Assembly: GCA_023255165.1 (NCBI GenBank)
Contig: JALRJD010000116.1
Span: 1-5,424 of the forward strand
DNA from: Porticoccaceae bacterium
GTDB lineage: Bacteria; Pseudomonadota; Gammaproteobacteria; Pseudomonadales; Porticoccaceae
Length of the DNA stretch: 5,424 nucleotides
Direction of reading: 5' to 3'
Under the pieces are notes generated by a model. That model worked only from the letters and a program-made list of their open reading frames with translations. It had not been told where the DNA came from and ran no database searches. Positions 1 through 5,424 of the stretch are shown here, piece by piece (the stretch's first letter is position 1; every line of letters starts with the position of its first letter). The position numbers and the translations under genes are program-made.

Positions 1-366
1 AACCATAAACATATCGAGGACTATAGCCGGGCCATAGATCAGCACACTGCTGACAGGAATGGCTTTGCTACCGCTCGCGGCCTTAGCATAACCGACGAGG
101 ACCGCCTGCGCGGCACCATTATTATGGGTTTGATCTGTCATTTCAGGATCGATATACCGGCCATCGAAATGCAGTTTCAAATCTGTTTCGCCAAGCACTT
201 TGCCAATGAGCTCGATGCTCTCAGCGCGATGGCCAGAGACCGTCTGGTTGTGGTTGAGCCGCATAAAATTGAGGTGCTCGCGGCGGGTCGCCTGCTGATA
301 AGGGCCATCTGTATGGTCTTTGATCAGTATTTGGATCGCGGCAAATCGTTTTCCAAAGTCATTTAG
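1..366 (+). CDS. hemN: Oxygen-independent coproporphyrinogen III dehydrogenase HemN, C-terminal 121 residues (5' end outside window)
   Basis: HemN is a cytoplasmic radical-SAM enzyme that decarboxylates coproporphyrinogen III to protoporphyrinogen IX without oxygen, the anaerobic step of heme synthesis. The frame is open from base 1, so this is the 3' part of a gene entering from the left; the ATG at 124 is internal. Visible are the C-terminal HemN-domain signatures: RGLSITDEDRLR (fragment residues 26-37), GLICHF (43-48), the GRLLIRAICMVFDQYL block (about 95-110), and a terminal SKVI, close to the E. coli ending SRVI. From memory of the E. coli protein (about 457 aa), roughly three quarters of the gene, including the CxxxCxC iron-sulfur motif, is missing from view. 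No frameshift is seen. The gene converges on the kinase gene, 39 bp away. No clear hairpin plus T-tract terminator is visible in 367-405. Presence beside nitrate transport genes fits an anaerobic respiration locus. Confidence 0.93.
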   Translation, partial: NHKHIEDYSRAIDQHTADRNGFATARGLSITDEDRLRGTIIMGLICHFRIDIPAIEMQFQICFAKHFANELDALSAMARDRLVVVEPHKIEVLAAGRLLIRAICMVFDQYLDRGKSFSKVI

Positions 367-405
367 CAGAGCAGACTGTCCAGCTGCGGAGCACGTGTCA
401 GAGTT

Positions 406-2163
406 TTACAGCCGGCTAAACAGATAAATCAATAACAAAAAACTTAAGAACCAGAAGCCTGAAAGCAACTTCCACAGCGTCAGGCTGCTGGCATTTTTTT
501 CGATCACTGGATCGGTTTGCAGAAACATGGGGTTGGGCTGGGTCAGGTCACGCATCAGGTCGTCAATGCTTTGATAGCGCTCATAGAGATCAAATGCGAC
601 TCCCTTCTCCAGTGCGGCATCAAACCAAACCGGTATCTGTGCATTGTGCCGTATCGCGCTCCTGTAACGCAGGCGATCGTAGTCAAAGGCGTTACGGCAT
701 TCCTCGATGGCTTCACCATAGGGAAGATGACCGGTAAACAGCTCATAGACAATAGTCGCCAGAGCATAGACATCGCCCTGAATGCCAGGATTGCGTCCGA
801 GCAAATAGAGTGGGTCGGAATAGCTGGCGGTGCCCAGCGCTCCTTCGTGAACCAAGGGTCGCTGCAGTTCCGCAAGGCCAGCGACATAAACAGAACCAAA
901 ATCGACGATCAGCGCCTGGGGATTGCCAGCATCGATACTGCTGCGGGTAAGCATAATATTGGCCGGCTTCAGGTCTTGATGAATCGCCTCATTATCATGG
1001 AAAGCCCTCAGCCCCTCGGCAATCTGCTTAACAATACCAATACTGAGTTTTGGGCTCGGCGGCTGGTGCTCAGCGATCCACTGATCAAGGCCAATGCCAT
1101 CGACAAAGTCCATCAGATAATAGAGCGCCGTGCGTCGCCGCTGCTGCTGAATCACCCTTACCACATAGGGTGAATGGATACGCCGCCCTATCCACTCCTC
1201 CTGAATAAACCGATCTATGGCACTGAGGTCATCTTCAATGTTCCGCGATGGGGTCTTCATTACGCACCGCTGCCTGCTCGCGGAACTGTGGTCACTGAAT
1301 TGATCCTCGACCAGATAGAGCTGGCTGCGGCTGGAGGCGAAAAGCTCCCGAACCACCAGATAACCATCAAGCTTCATGCCTGGCCTCAAATCGGGAGGAA
1401 ATGGCAGTCGCGTCAGTTGCGCGCTGTAATCTTCAAGGTTGCTCTCTGGAAGTTGATTGACCAAGACCACTATCGCGCTGAGATTATCATCGCTGCCGCC
1501 CGCCACGGCGGCCCGGTAAATGGCCTGGCTAATCTCACTGGCACTGGCATCCGCAGCGAGCAACTGTTGCAGTTGCGCGGCACTGATAAAATCATGCGCG
1601 CCGTCGCTGGTCAGCAACAACCGGTCACCGGCCTTAAGTTCGCGATGTCCGTAATCAAGATTGAGGCGGCTATCCATGCCAATTGCCCGCGACAGGCAGG
1701 TGCGGTTGGCATCAATAGTGGCCACATGGTCAGTGGTCAGCTGGGTCATTTCACCGGCGCGCAGCAGATAGATTCGGCTATCGCCAACATGGAAGAAATG
1801 CAGAGTACGGCTTTTAATCACCACCGCGCTGAAGGTGCTGAGATAGCCCTTGGTGGTGGTGACAAATTCATGACTTTTGCGAAACAGGCGCAAGTTAATC
1901 GTCGACAAAACCTTTTCGCCGCTTCCGGCGACAGACCAGGTGTCTGGCGTCTGGTAGTACTCCTCGAGAAACCGTGTCACGGCGGTTTGGCTCGCCTCGC
2001 GTCCGGCCTCCGCGGTCGAAACGCCATCAGCGAGGGCCAGACTGATACCCTTGTTCTCAAGGATATACGTCTCTTGCGGCTGTTGATAGGCAACCGCATC
2101 CTCATTGATTGGCTTGGCGCCGCGCTCACAGAAGCTGGCGACATCCAACTGTATCCCGGCCAT
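406..2163 (-). CDS. Bifunctional PP2C-type phosphatase / Ser-Thr protein kinase with C-terminal membrane anchor
   Basis: A two-domain signalling protein of 585 aa from the chosen start. Residues about 5-238 are a PP2C metal-dependent phosphatase: NED (20-22), ADG (45-47), GDSR (127-130), SDG (186-188) and DDN (225-227) supply the expected metal-binding acids. Residues about 265-540 are a Hanks-type kinase: beta-3 Lys in VMK (K303), probable helix-C Glu E322, catalytic loop HQDLKPAN (395-402) with D397, DFG (421-423), GT..Y activation segment (444-448) and DVYALA (464-469). The nucleotide loop (LFASSRSQLYLV) lacks the usual glycines, and HRD is HQD. A hydrophobic stretch (about 563-582) at the very end looks like a single tail anchor, which would leave both domains in the cytoplasm. 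The frame continues upstream to ATG 2229 and TTG 2232, overlapping the transporter stop. I prefer ATG 2163 because GAAGAGG sits 5 nt before it and the PP2C domain then starts normally. It follows the transporter as an operon partner. Targets are unknown. Confidence 0.93.
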   Translation of the reverse strand: MAGIQLDVASFCERGAKPINEDAVAYQQPQETYILENKGISLALADGVSTAEAGREASQTAVTRFLEEYYQTPDTWSVAGSGEKVLSTINLRLFRKSHEFVTTTKGYLSTFSAVVIKSRTLHFFHVGDSRIYLLRAGEMTQLTTDHVATIDANRTCLSRAIGMDSRLNLDYGHRELKAGDRLLLTSDGAHDFISAAQLQQLLAADASASEISQAIYRAAVAGGSDDNLSAIVVLVNQLPESNLEDYSAQLTRLPFPPDLRPGMKLDGYLVVRELFASSRSQLYLVEDQFSDHSSASRQRCVMKTPSRNIEDDLSAIDRFIQEEWIGRRIHSPYVVRVIQQQRRRTALYYLMDFVDGIGLDQWIAEHQPPSPKLSIGIVKQIAEGLRAFHDNEAIHQDLKPANIMLTRSSIDAGNPQALIVDFGSVYVAGLAELQRPLVHEGALGTASYSDPLYLLGRNPGIQGDVYALATIVYELFTGHLPYGEAIEECRNAFDYDRLRYRSAIRHNAQIPVWFDAALEKGVAFDLYERYQSIDDLMRDLTQPNPMFLQTDPVIEKNASSLTLWKLLSGFWFLSFLLLIYLFSRL

Positions 2164-2168
2164 TGGAA

Positions 2169-2175
2169 CCTCTTC
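2169..2175 (-). promoter_or_regulatory. Ribosome binding site supporting the kinase start at 2163
   Basis: On the minus strand GAAGAGG lies 5 nt upstream of the ATG at 2163. The longer reading frames starting at ATG 2229 or TTG 2232 have no recognisable Shine-Dalgarno sequence before them, only GCAAATGATTG. This decides the start in favour of 2163, although coupled translation from the overlapping upstream start remains possible. Confidence 0.5.
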
Positions 2176-2218
2176 GGCTATCGCTGGACTTCGACGATCG
2201 CTGGACTGATAAAAACCG

Positions 2219-3694
2219 CTAACCGACATCAATCATTTGCACAGTGCCATCGGGCAGAATTTCCGAGATCTGACCCTTGGGCTCTTCCAATAGCATAGCA
2301 ATGGCAAAAACAATCATCGCAGAGAATCCGATCAGCATAAAAAACGTGCTGTAATCAACAAAGCTGAGAATGGTCAGATAGGTTACCGCACCCACATTGC
2401 CATAGGCGCCAGTCATGCCGGCAATCTGCCCGGTCATGCGACGTTTGATCAACGGCACAATGGCAAACACGGCACCCTCGCCCGCCTGCACAAAAAAAGA
2501 GCACGCCATGGTGGCGATAACCGCCGCGGGAATCCACCACTCGCTATTAATCTGCGATAGCACCGCATAACCCACACCCAGACCGCCGATCAAAAATAAC
2601 AGTGATCTGCGGCGCCCAAAGTAATCTGAAAACCAACCACCGCCGGGACGCGCCACCAGGTTCATAAAAGCAAAACCCGAGGCCAGCAGGCCCGCTTTGA
2701 CCGGATCCAATGTGTCGAATGTCTCGAGAAAAAACAGTGGCAACATCGATACCACCGCCAGCTCGGAACCGAATGTAACGAAGTAAGCCCAGTTAAGAAT
2801 GGCCACCTGTTTGAACTTGTATTTATCCTGCTCCGGAACGCCCTGAGCCAGATGCTCGTGGTTAACATGCCAGATCTTGTGCCACTGGTAGGCAAACAGC
2901 ACCGCCAACACAATCCAGATTGCGACCATGACATCGTTGCTCACCAGATCCACTCCGGCGGGCGACAACTTCCATGACAGCACTCCCAGAGCCAAATACA
3001 TCGGAATATTCATCAACAGATAAAAATACAGATCACGCTGGCTGGTGACTTCCAGCCCACCGGACTTTTTCGGTTTGAAATAGGTTGAGCCTTTTGGCGT
3101 ATTGCGTGCCACTCGGTAATAAAACACACCGTACAGAGCGGCGATTACACCGGTGGTCGCGATCGCATAGCGCCATCCATCCTCGCCACCATAAAACAGC
3201 GCCAGAGTCGGCAATAACATCGCCGAGGCAGCCGAACCAAAGTTGCCCCAGCCTCCGTAAATGCCCTCGGCAATGCCCACCGTTTTATGGGGGAACCACT
3301 CGCCGACCATCCTGATGCCAATCACAAATCCGGCGCCGACAAAGCCCATCAAAAACCGCAACAGCGCCAGTTGCTGGTAAGTCTGCGCAAAAGCAAAAGC
3401 CAGGCAGATAAACCCGGAGGTGACCAACAGCGCGCTATACACTTTTCGCGGGCCAATTTTATCGACAAGAATACCAATCAAAATCCGCGCCGGAATCGTC
3501 AGCGCGACATTCAAAATCATCAGCGCCTTGATCTGCTGGGAACTGAGGTCAAATGCCTCCTTGATAAAGGCAAGCAAGGGAGCGTGATTAAACCAGACCA
3601 TAAAGGTGAGAAAAAATGCAAACCAGGTAATGTGCAGGGTTTTAATCTTGGGGTCACTAATGGCAAATAAATTAATTCGATCGTTAATAGACAT
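2219..3694 (-). CDS. NNP-family MFS nitrate/nitrite transporter, NrtP/NasA-like long type (491 aa)
   Basis: An inner-membrane nitrate/nitrite carrier of the major facilitator superfamily (COG2223-type). Family signatures are clear: two nitrate-signature motifs, GGWGNFGSA (147-155) and GAYGNVGAV (429-437), and an Arg in TM2 (R70, in TIPARILIG) and in TM8 (R349, in NLVARPGGG), matching the substrate-binding Arg pair known from E. coli NarK (R89, R305). MFS loop motifs follow both (DKIGPRK at 78-84; DYFGRRR at 357-363). Besides the 12 expected helices, two more hydrophobic segments (about 222-241 and 254-271) lie in the central region. The tail LLEEPKGQISEILPDGTV is typical, as I recall it, of the long NrtP/NasA type rather than of NarK1. 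The ATG at 3694 has GGAGG 4 nt upstream. It is the first gene of an operon with the kinase and lies below a perfect FNR box. Uptake for assimilation or for respiration cannot be decided from sequence, so no symbol is given. Confidence 0.93.
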   Translation of the reverse strand: MSINDRINLFAISDPKIKTLHITWFAFFLTFMVWFNHAPLLAFIKEAFDLSSQQIKALMILNVALTIPARILIGILVDKIGPRKVYSALLVTSGFICLAFAFAQTYQQLALLRFLMGFVGAGFVIGIRMVGEWFPHKTVGIAEGIYGGWGNFGSAASAMLLPTLALFYGGEDGWRYAIATTGVIAALYGVFYYRVARNTPKGSTYFKPKKSGGLEVTSQRDLYFYLLMNIPMYLALGVLSWKLSPAGVDLVSNDVMVAIWIVLAVLFAYQWHKIWHVNHEHLAQGVPEQDKYKFKQVAILNWAYFVTFGSELAVVSMLPLFFLETFDTLDPVKAGLLASGFAFMNLVARPGGGWFSDYFGRRRSLLFLIGGLGVGYAVLSQINSEWWIPAAVIATMACSFFVQAGEGAVFAIVPLIKRRMTGQIAGMTGAYGNVGAVTYLTILSFVDYSTFFMLIGFSAMIVFAIAMLLEEPKGQISEILPDGTVQMIDVG

Positions 3695-3698
3695 GGGG

Positions 3699-3703
3699 CC
3701 TCC
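3699..3703 (-). promoter_or_regulatory. Ribosome binding site of the 491-aa transporter
   Basis: On the minus strand GGAGG is followed by CCCC and then the ATG at 3694. The match is full but the 4-nt spacing is short. The next in-frame starts would cut into the conserved N-terminus and TM1, so 3694 stands. Confidence 0.6.
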
Positions 3704-3757
3704 GACAAGTCAGATAAAACAACCCGCCCAGTCTCAAGCGATTAATGCCAAAAACAT

Positions 3758-3771
3758 TTGATATGCATCAA
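3758..3771 (-). promoter_or_regulatory. FNR/ANR/DNR-type box, perfect consensus, upstream of transporter-kinase operon
   Basis: The bases TTGATATGCATCAA match TTGAT-N4-ATCAA at all ten specified positions, and with flanking T and A form a 16-bp perfect palindrome (3757-3772). CRP/FNR-family regulators bind such sites under low oxygen or with nitric oxide. If it acts as a class II activator site centred at -41.5, transcription of the left operon would start near 3723, giving a 29-nt leader, with the -10 at 3730-3735 (GAGACT on the minus strand, a poor 3 of 6 match, as is common for activated promoters). In the plus direction no -10 is found at the matching spacing, hence the minus-strand assignment. 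Which family member binds cannot be told from the box. Confidence 0.85.
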
Positions 3772-3898
3772 AGGTGGCCAGCCCGACCGACCCCGCAAAC
3801 TGGCCCCTCTACCCCAACGGAGCCGATCCAGCATCGCCGCAACAGTGGCCTGTGGTTGGCAACTATCCCCTTGTGAGTAGAGACCCGAGAGCGGCAGA

Positions 3899-3913
3899 GT
3901 TAACAGTGGTAAC
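3899..3913. repeat. Imperfect inverted repeat in the divergent region
   Basis: GTTAACAGTGGTAAC has 4-bp arms GTTA and TAAC around a 7-bp centre. It sits about 30 bp upstream of the TATACT -10 candidate of the right transporter, where an activator or repressor could bind. It does not match the FNR consensus, and 4-bp arms may occur by chance. Confidence 0.2.
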
Positions 3914-3942
3914 CGCGTATAGGTCGGCAATTTTCCACGCTC

Positions 3943-3948
3943 TATACT
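3943..3948 (+). promoter_or_regulatory. Candidate -10 element for the NarK1-type transporter
   Basis: TATACT matches the sigma-70 -10 hexamer at 5 of 6 positions and would give a start near 3955 and a leader of about 69 nt. No good -35 is found 16-18 bp upstream (TAGGTC at 17 bp), which would fit an activator-dependent promoter. TAAAAT at 3967-3972 is an equally good hexamer with no better -35, so the choice is open. Confidence 0.3.
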
Positions 3949-3963
3949 CGTCTCTGTACTCCT
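3945..3963 (+). promoter_or_regulatory. Pair of NarL-like heptamers upstream of the NarK1-type gene
   Basis: TACTCCT (3957-3963) fully matches the NarL heptamer TACYYMT, and TACTCGT (3945-3951) matches 6 of 7. They are direct repeats 12 bp apart, overlapping the candidate -10 and start point. Nitrate-responsive NarL control would make sense for this gene, but the heptamer is short and degenerate, and the arrangement is not the 7-2-7 inverted pair preferred by NarP. Confidence 0.25.
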
Positions 3964-4007
3964 TTTTAAAATCAGCTTTTCTATCACTGGAGACAAACCA
4001 TTGCACA

Positions 4008-4014
4008 GGGAGGT
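4008..4014 (+). promoter_or_regulatory. Ribosome binding site of the NarK1-type transporter
   Basis: GGGAGGT is a strong Shine-Dalgarno match. It lies 9-10 nt before the ATG at 4024, slightly long but workable, and no other start codon has a comparable site. Confidence 0.65.
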
Positions 4015-4023
4015 AACAGCGCA

Positions 4024-5310
4024 ATGAACAACAACCAATCGATGCCAGGCGCAAGCCGCGCTCTGACCATGGCGACATTTGCCTTTGCCGCCAATTTTGC
4101 CGTCTGGGTACTCTATGCAGTGATCGGACTGCAATTGCAAAAGAGCCTGCAACTAAGCGCGACACAACTGGGGGTTTTCTTTGCCTCTCCGATGCTCACC
4201 GGCGCCCTGGCACGGGTGCCATTGGGGGTGCTCGCCGACCGCATCAATCCCAAGCATCTGTTTAGCCTGCAAATGCTGGCTGTGGTTCCCGCTCTGCTTA
4301 TTCTGCCGAAGATTCACAGCCTGCAGCACTACCTCTGGCTTGGACTCTGGCTCGGTATCAGCGGCGCCTCGTTCACCATCGGCATCCGCTATGTTTGCGC
4401 CTGGTATACCCGCAACAGGCAGGGCACCGCCATGGGCATTTTTGGTGCTGGCAATGCCGGCGCCGCCATTACCCTGGCGCTGGCACCGCTGATTATTCAG
4501 CGCTGGGGTTGGCAGAGCCTGGGGCCTATCTATGCGGCGGGATTACTAGTCGTCGCACTGCTGTTTATGTGGATTGCCCCCTCCGCAACTGGCACCGATA
4601 AAACCAATCAGCAAAATAAATCTGGATCACTGACTGCGTACCTTAAAACGATTGGGCAGCTCAAAGTGTGGCGCTTTGGGCTCTATTACTATTTTGTTTT
4701 TGGCAGCTTTCTCGCGCTGATTATGTGGCTGCCCCAGTATTACGTTAATGCCTATCAATTGAGCAATGAACAGGCGATGGCCTTTAGCCTGTTTTTTGTG
4801 GCCACCTCAAGCATGGTGCGTGCCCTTGGTGGCTGGTTTGCCGATCGCTATGGCGGACGCGCAGTCAACTGGACGGTATTCTGGATCTGCTTGGTGTGCC
4901 TGTTCTTTCTCAGCTATCCGCCCACTACCATGACCATTCATGGCGTCAGTAGCGACGTTCACCTCGACATTGAAATTAACCTTTGGCTGTTTAGCGGATT
5001 GATTTTTATTATTGGTATTGCCCAGGGGTTTGGGCGCGCCAGTGTCTATAAAACCATCTACGATTACTACCCCAAGCAAATGGGCACTGTCGGCGGCTTT
5101 GTCGCCGCCATAGGTGCGCTGGGAGGTTGCACACTGCCAATTGCCTTTGGTCTGATCGTCGACCTGATGGGCATCCACAGCGCCTGCTTTATGCTTCTTT
5201 ACGCTGTGCTGGCAGTCTGCATGACCGCGATGTTCTTCGCCAATAAAGCCGACCGGCTGCAACAGCGAGTCAATGACGCCCAGAGCCATAATTTTCTCGA
5301 TCAAGACTAA
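4024..5310 (+). CDS. narK: NarK1-type nitrate/nitrite MFS transporter (428 aa)
   Basis: An inner-membrane NNP-family carrier for nitrate and/or nitrite. The substrate-binding Arg pair is present in TM2 (R64, in TGALARVPLG) and TM8 (R266, in SSMVRALGG), each followed by an MFS loop (ADRINPK; ADRYGGR). The nitrate-signature motifs are GIFGAGNAGAA (138-148) and GGFVAAIGALGG (357-368). Twelve hydrophobic helices fit the length, and there is no extra central helix pair, unlike the divergent neighbour. The loop at about 298-316 (YPPTTMTIHGVSSDVHLDIE) resembles that of NarK1-group proteins, which are generally considered proton-linked nitrate importers, while NarK2-group proteins are mainly nitrate/nitrite exchangers. 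The ATG at 4024 follows a strong GGGAGGT and leaves a normal short N-terminus before TM1. It is transcribed away from the other transporter, with an FNR-boxed promoter starting less than 100 bp downstream. Family assignment is firm; the NarK1 subgroup is probable, from recalled family features. Confidence 0.92.
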   Translation: MNNNQSMPGASRALTMATFAFAANFAVWVLYAVIGLQLQKSLQLSATQLGVFFASPMLTGALARVPLGVLADRINPKHLFSLQMLAVVPALLILPKIHSLQHYLWLGLWLGISGASFTIGIRYVCAWYTRNRQGTAMGIFGAGNAGAAITLALAPLIIQRWGWQSLGPIYAAGLLVVALLFMWIAPSATGTDKTNQQNKSGSLTAYLKTIGQLKVWRFGLYYYFVFGSFLALIMWLPQYYVNAYQLSNEQAMAFSLFFVATSSMVRALGGWFADRYGGRAVNWTVFWICLVCLFFLSYPPTTMTIHGVSSDVHLDIEINLWLFSGLIFIIGIAQGFGRASVYKTIYDYYPKQMGTVGGFVAAIGALGGCTLPIAFGLIVDLMGIHSACFMLLYAVLAVCMTAMFFANKADRLQQRVNDAQSHNFLDQD

Positions 5311-5390
5311 CTGAAACCGTGACAAAACAGGTTCGAAGATAGCGCCTACTCCCAAGCAAGTAACCCCCAGATCAGTGGTGGTAACCCAGC

Positions 5391-5421
5391 CTGGCGCTTG
5401 ATCAGAATCAACTCCCGCCAG
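5391..5421. repeat. Inverted repeat flanking the second FNR box
   Basis: CTGGCG (5391-5396) and CGCCAG (5416-5421) are perfect 6-bp complements enclosing 19 bp that include the FNR box. The arms are not centred on the box (5406 against 5404.5). As RNA it could form a GC-rich hairpin after the upstream gene, but no T-tract is seen before the window ends, so a terminator cannot be claimed. Confidence 0.35.
5398..5411 (+). promoter_or_regulatory. Second perfect FNR/ANR/DNR box, upstream of a gene outside the window
   Basis: TTGATCAGAATCAA matches TTGAT-N4-ATCAA at all ten specified positions. It lies 88 bp after the stop of the NarK1-type gene, in non-coding sequence. If it drives a rightward gene as a class II site, the -10 would fall near 5434-5439 and the start near 5446, both past the window end. 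The likeliest client is a respiratory operon such as narGHJI or another nitrogen-oxide gene, but this is inference. A leftward client is unlikely because only the 3' end of the transporter lies there. Confidence 0.8.
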
Positions 5422-5424
5422 TAT

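Larger units (their letters stand above)
3695..4023. other. Divergent regulatory region between the two nitrate transporter genes (329 bp)
   Basis: No gene is seen here on either strand. From left to right it holds the GGAGG of the left transporter, a perfect FNR/ANR palindrome at 3757-3772, a C-rich stretch without evident signals (about 3780-3850), an imperfect inverted repeat with GTTA/TAAC arms (3899-3913), two -10-like hexamers for the right gene (TATACT at 3943, TAAAAT at 3967), two NarL-like heptamers (3945 and 3957) and the GGGAGGT of the right gene. The FNR box lies 63 bp before the left start codon but 252 bp before the right one, so control by it is clear only for the left operon. 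Confidence 0.8.

Noticed and set aside
320..333. Possible FNR box TTGATCAGTATTTG inside hemN
   Set aside because: Only the left half matches; the right half shares just two of five bases, and the site encodes conserved HemN residues.
124..366. Stand-alone 80-aa gene starting at ATG 124
   Set aside because: The same frame is open to base 1 and the upstream residues also match HemN, so the ATG is internal to the truncated hemN.
517..1173. 218-aa open frame on the plus strand opposite the kinase C-lobe
   Set aside because: Antisense shadow in the same frame register as the next one, with no domain pattern and no ribosome binding site worth noting.
1174..2298. 374-aa open frame on the plus strand opposite the kinase gene
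   Set aside because: It lies wholly antisense to a well-supported kinase/phosphatase and the end of the transporter gene, shows no recognisable family motif, and reads as a codon-bias shadow.
3287..3670. 127-aa Lys/Gln-rich open frame antisense to the N-terminus of the 491-aa transporter
   Set aside because: Its composition reflects the complement of hydrophobic helix codons; the minus strand has strong family motifs throughout.
3856..3869. Degenerate FNR-like site TTGGCAACTATCCC in the divergent region
   Set aside because: Matches only 6 of 10 consensus positions and has no -10 element at the matching distance.
5311..5345. Possible terminator after the NarK1-type gene (AACC...GGTT)
   Set aside because: The stem is only 4 bp around an 11-nt loop and no T-tract follows.
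4807..5355. 182-aa minus-strand open frame opposite the end of the NarK1-type gene
   Set aside because: Antisense shadow; the plus strand encodes conserved TM8 and the second nitrate signature here.
1..5424. CRISPR array, insertion sequence, tRNA or rRNA
   Set aside because: No regularly spaced repeats, transposase-like protein, long terminal inverted repeats or RNA-gene signatures were seen.

Overview
The window looks like part of an anaerobic nitrogen-oxide metabolism locus from a gammaproteobacterium of moderate GC content. The genus cannot be fixed from the sequence. The evidence is a HemN C-terminus close to the enterobacterial/pseudomonad type, two nitrate/nitrite transporters of the NNP (NarK/NasA) family, a PP2C-kinase fusion protein of the kind found beside nitrate transporters in pseudomonads and marine gammaproteobacteria, and two perfect FNR/ANR boxes (TTGAT-N4-ATCAA).

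Layout, left to right. Positions 1-366 (+) are the last 121 codons of hemN, the oxygen-independent coproporphyrinogen III dehydrogenase; its start lies outside the window. A 39-bp convergent gap follows. On the minus strand a two-gene operon then reads right to left: a 491-aa NrtP/NasA-type nitrate transporter (3694 to 2219), then a membrane-anchored fusion of a PP2C phosphatase and a Ser/Thr kinase (2163 to 406; the frame stays open back to 2232, overlapping the transporter gene). A 329-bp divergent regulatory region (3695-4023) holds a 16-bp perfect palindrome containing an FNR box, plus weaker promoter and NarL-like elements. On the plus strand, 4024-5310 encodes a 428-aa NarK1-type transporter. 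The last 114 bp contain a second perfect FNR box at the extreme right edge, which probably controls an operon just outside the window.

How the genes may work together (inference). Under low oxygen an FNR/ANR/DNR-family regulator would switch on the transporter-kinase operon and the operon to the right. The two different NNP transporters would cover nitrate uptake and nitrite exchange. HemN supplies heme precursors without oxygen, as needed by nitrate and nitrite reductase systems. The kinase/phosphatase is cotranscribed with a transporter and carries its own C-terminal membrane anchor, so it is well placed to modify that transporter or a nearby membrane partner. Its target is unknown and is the most interesting open question here.
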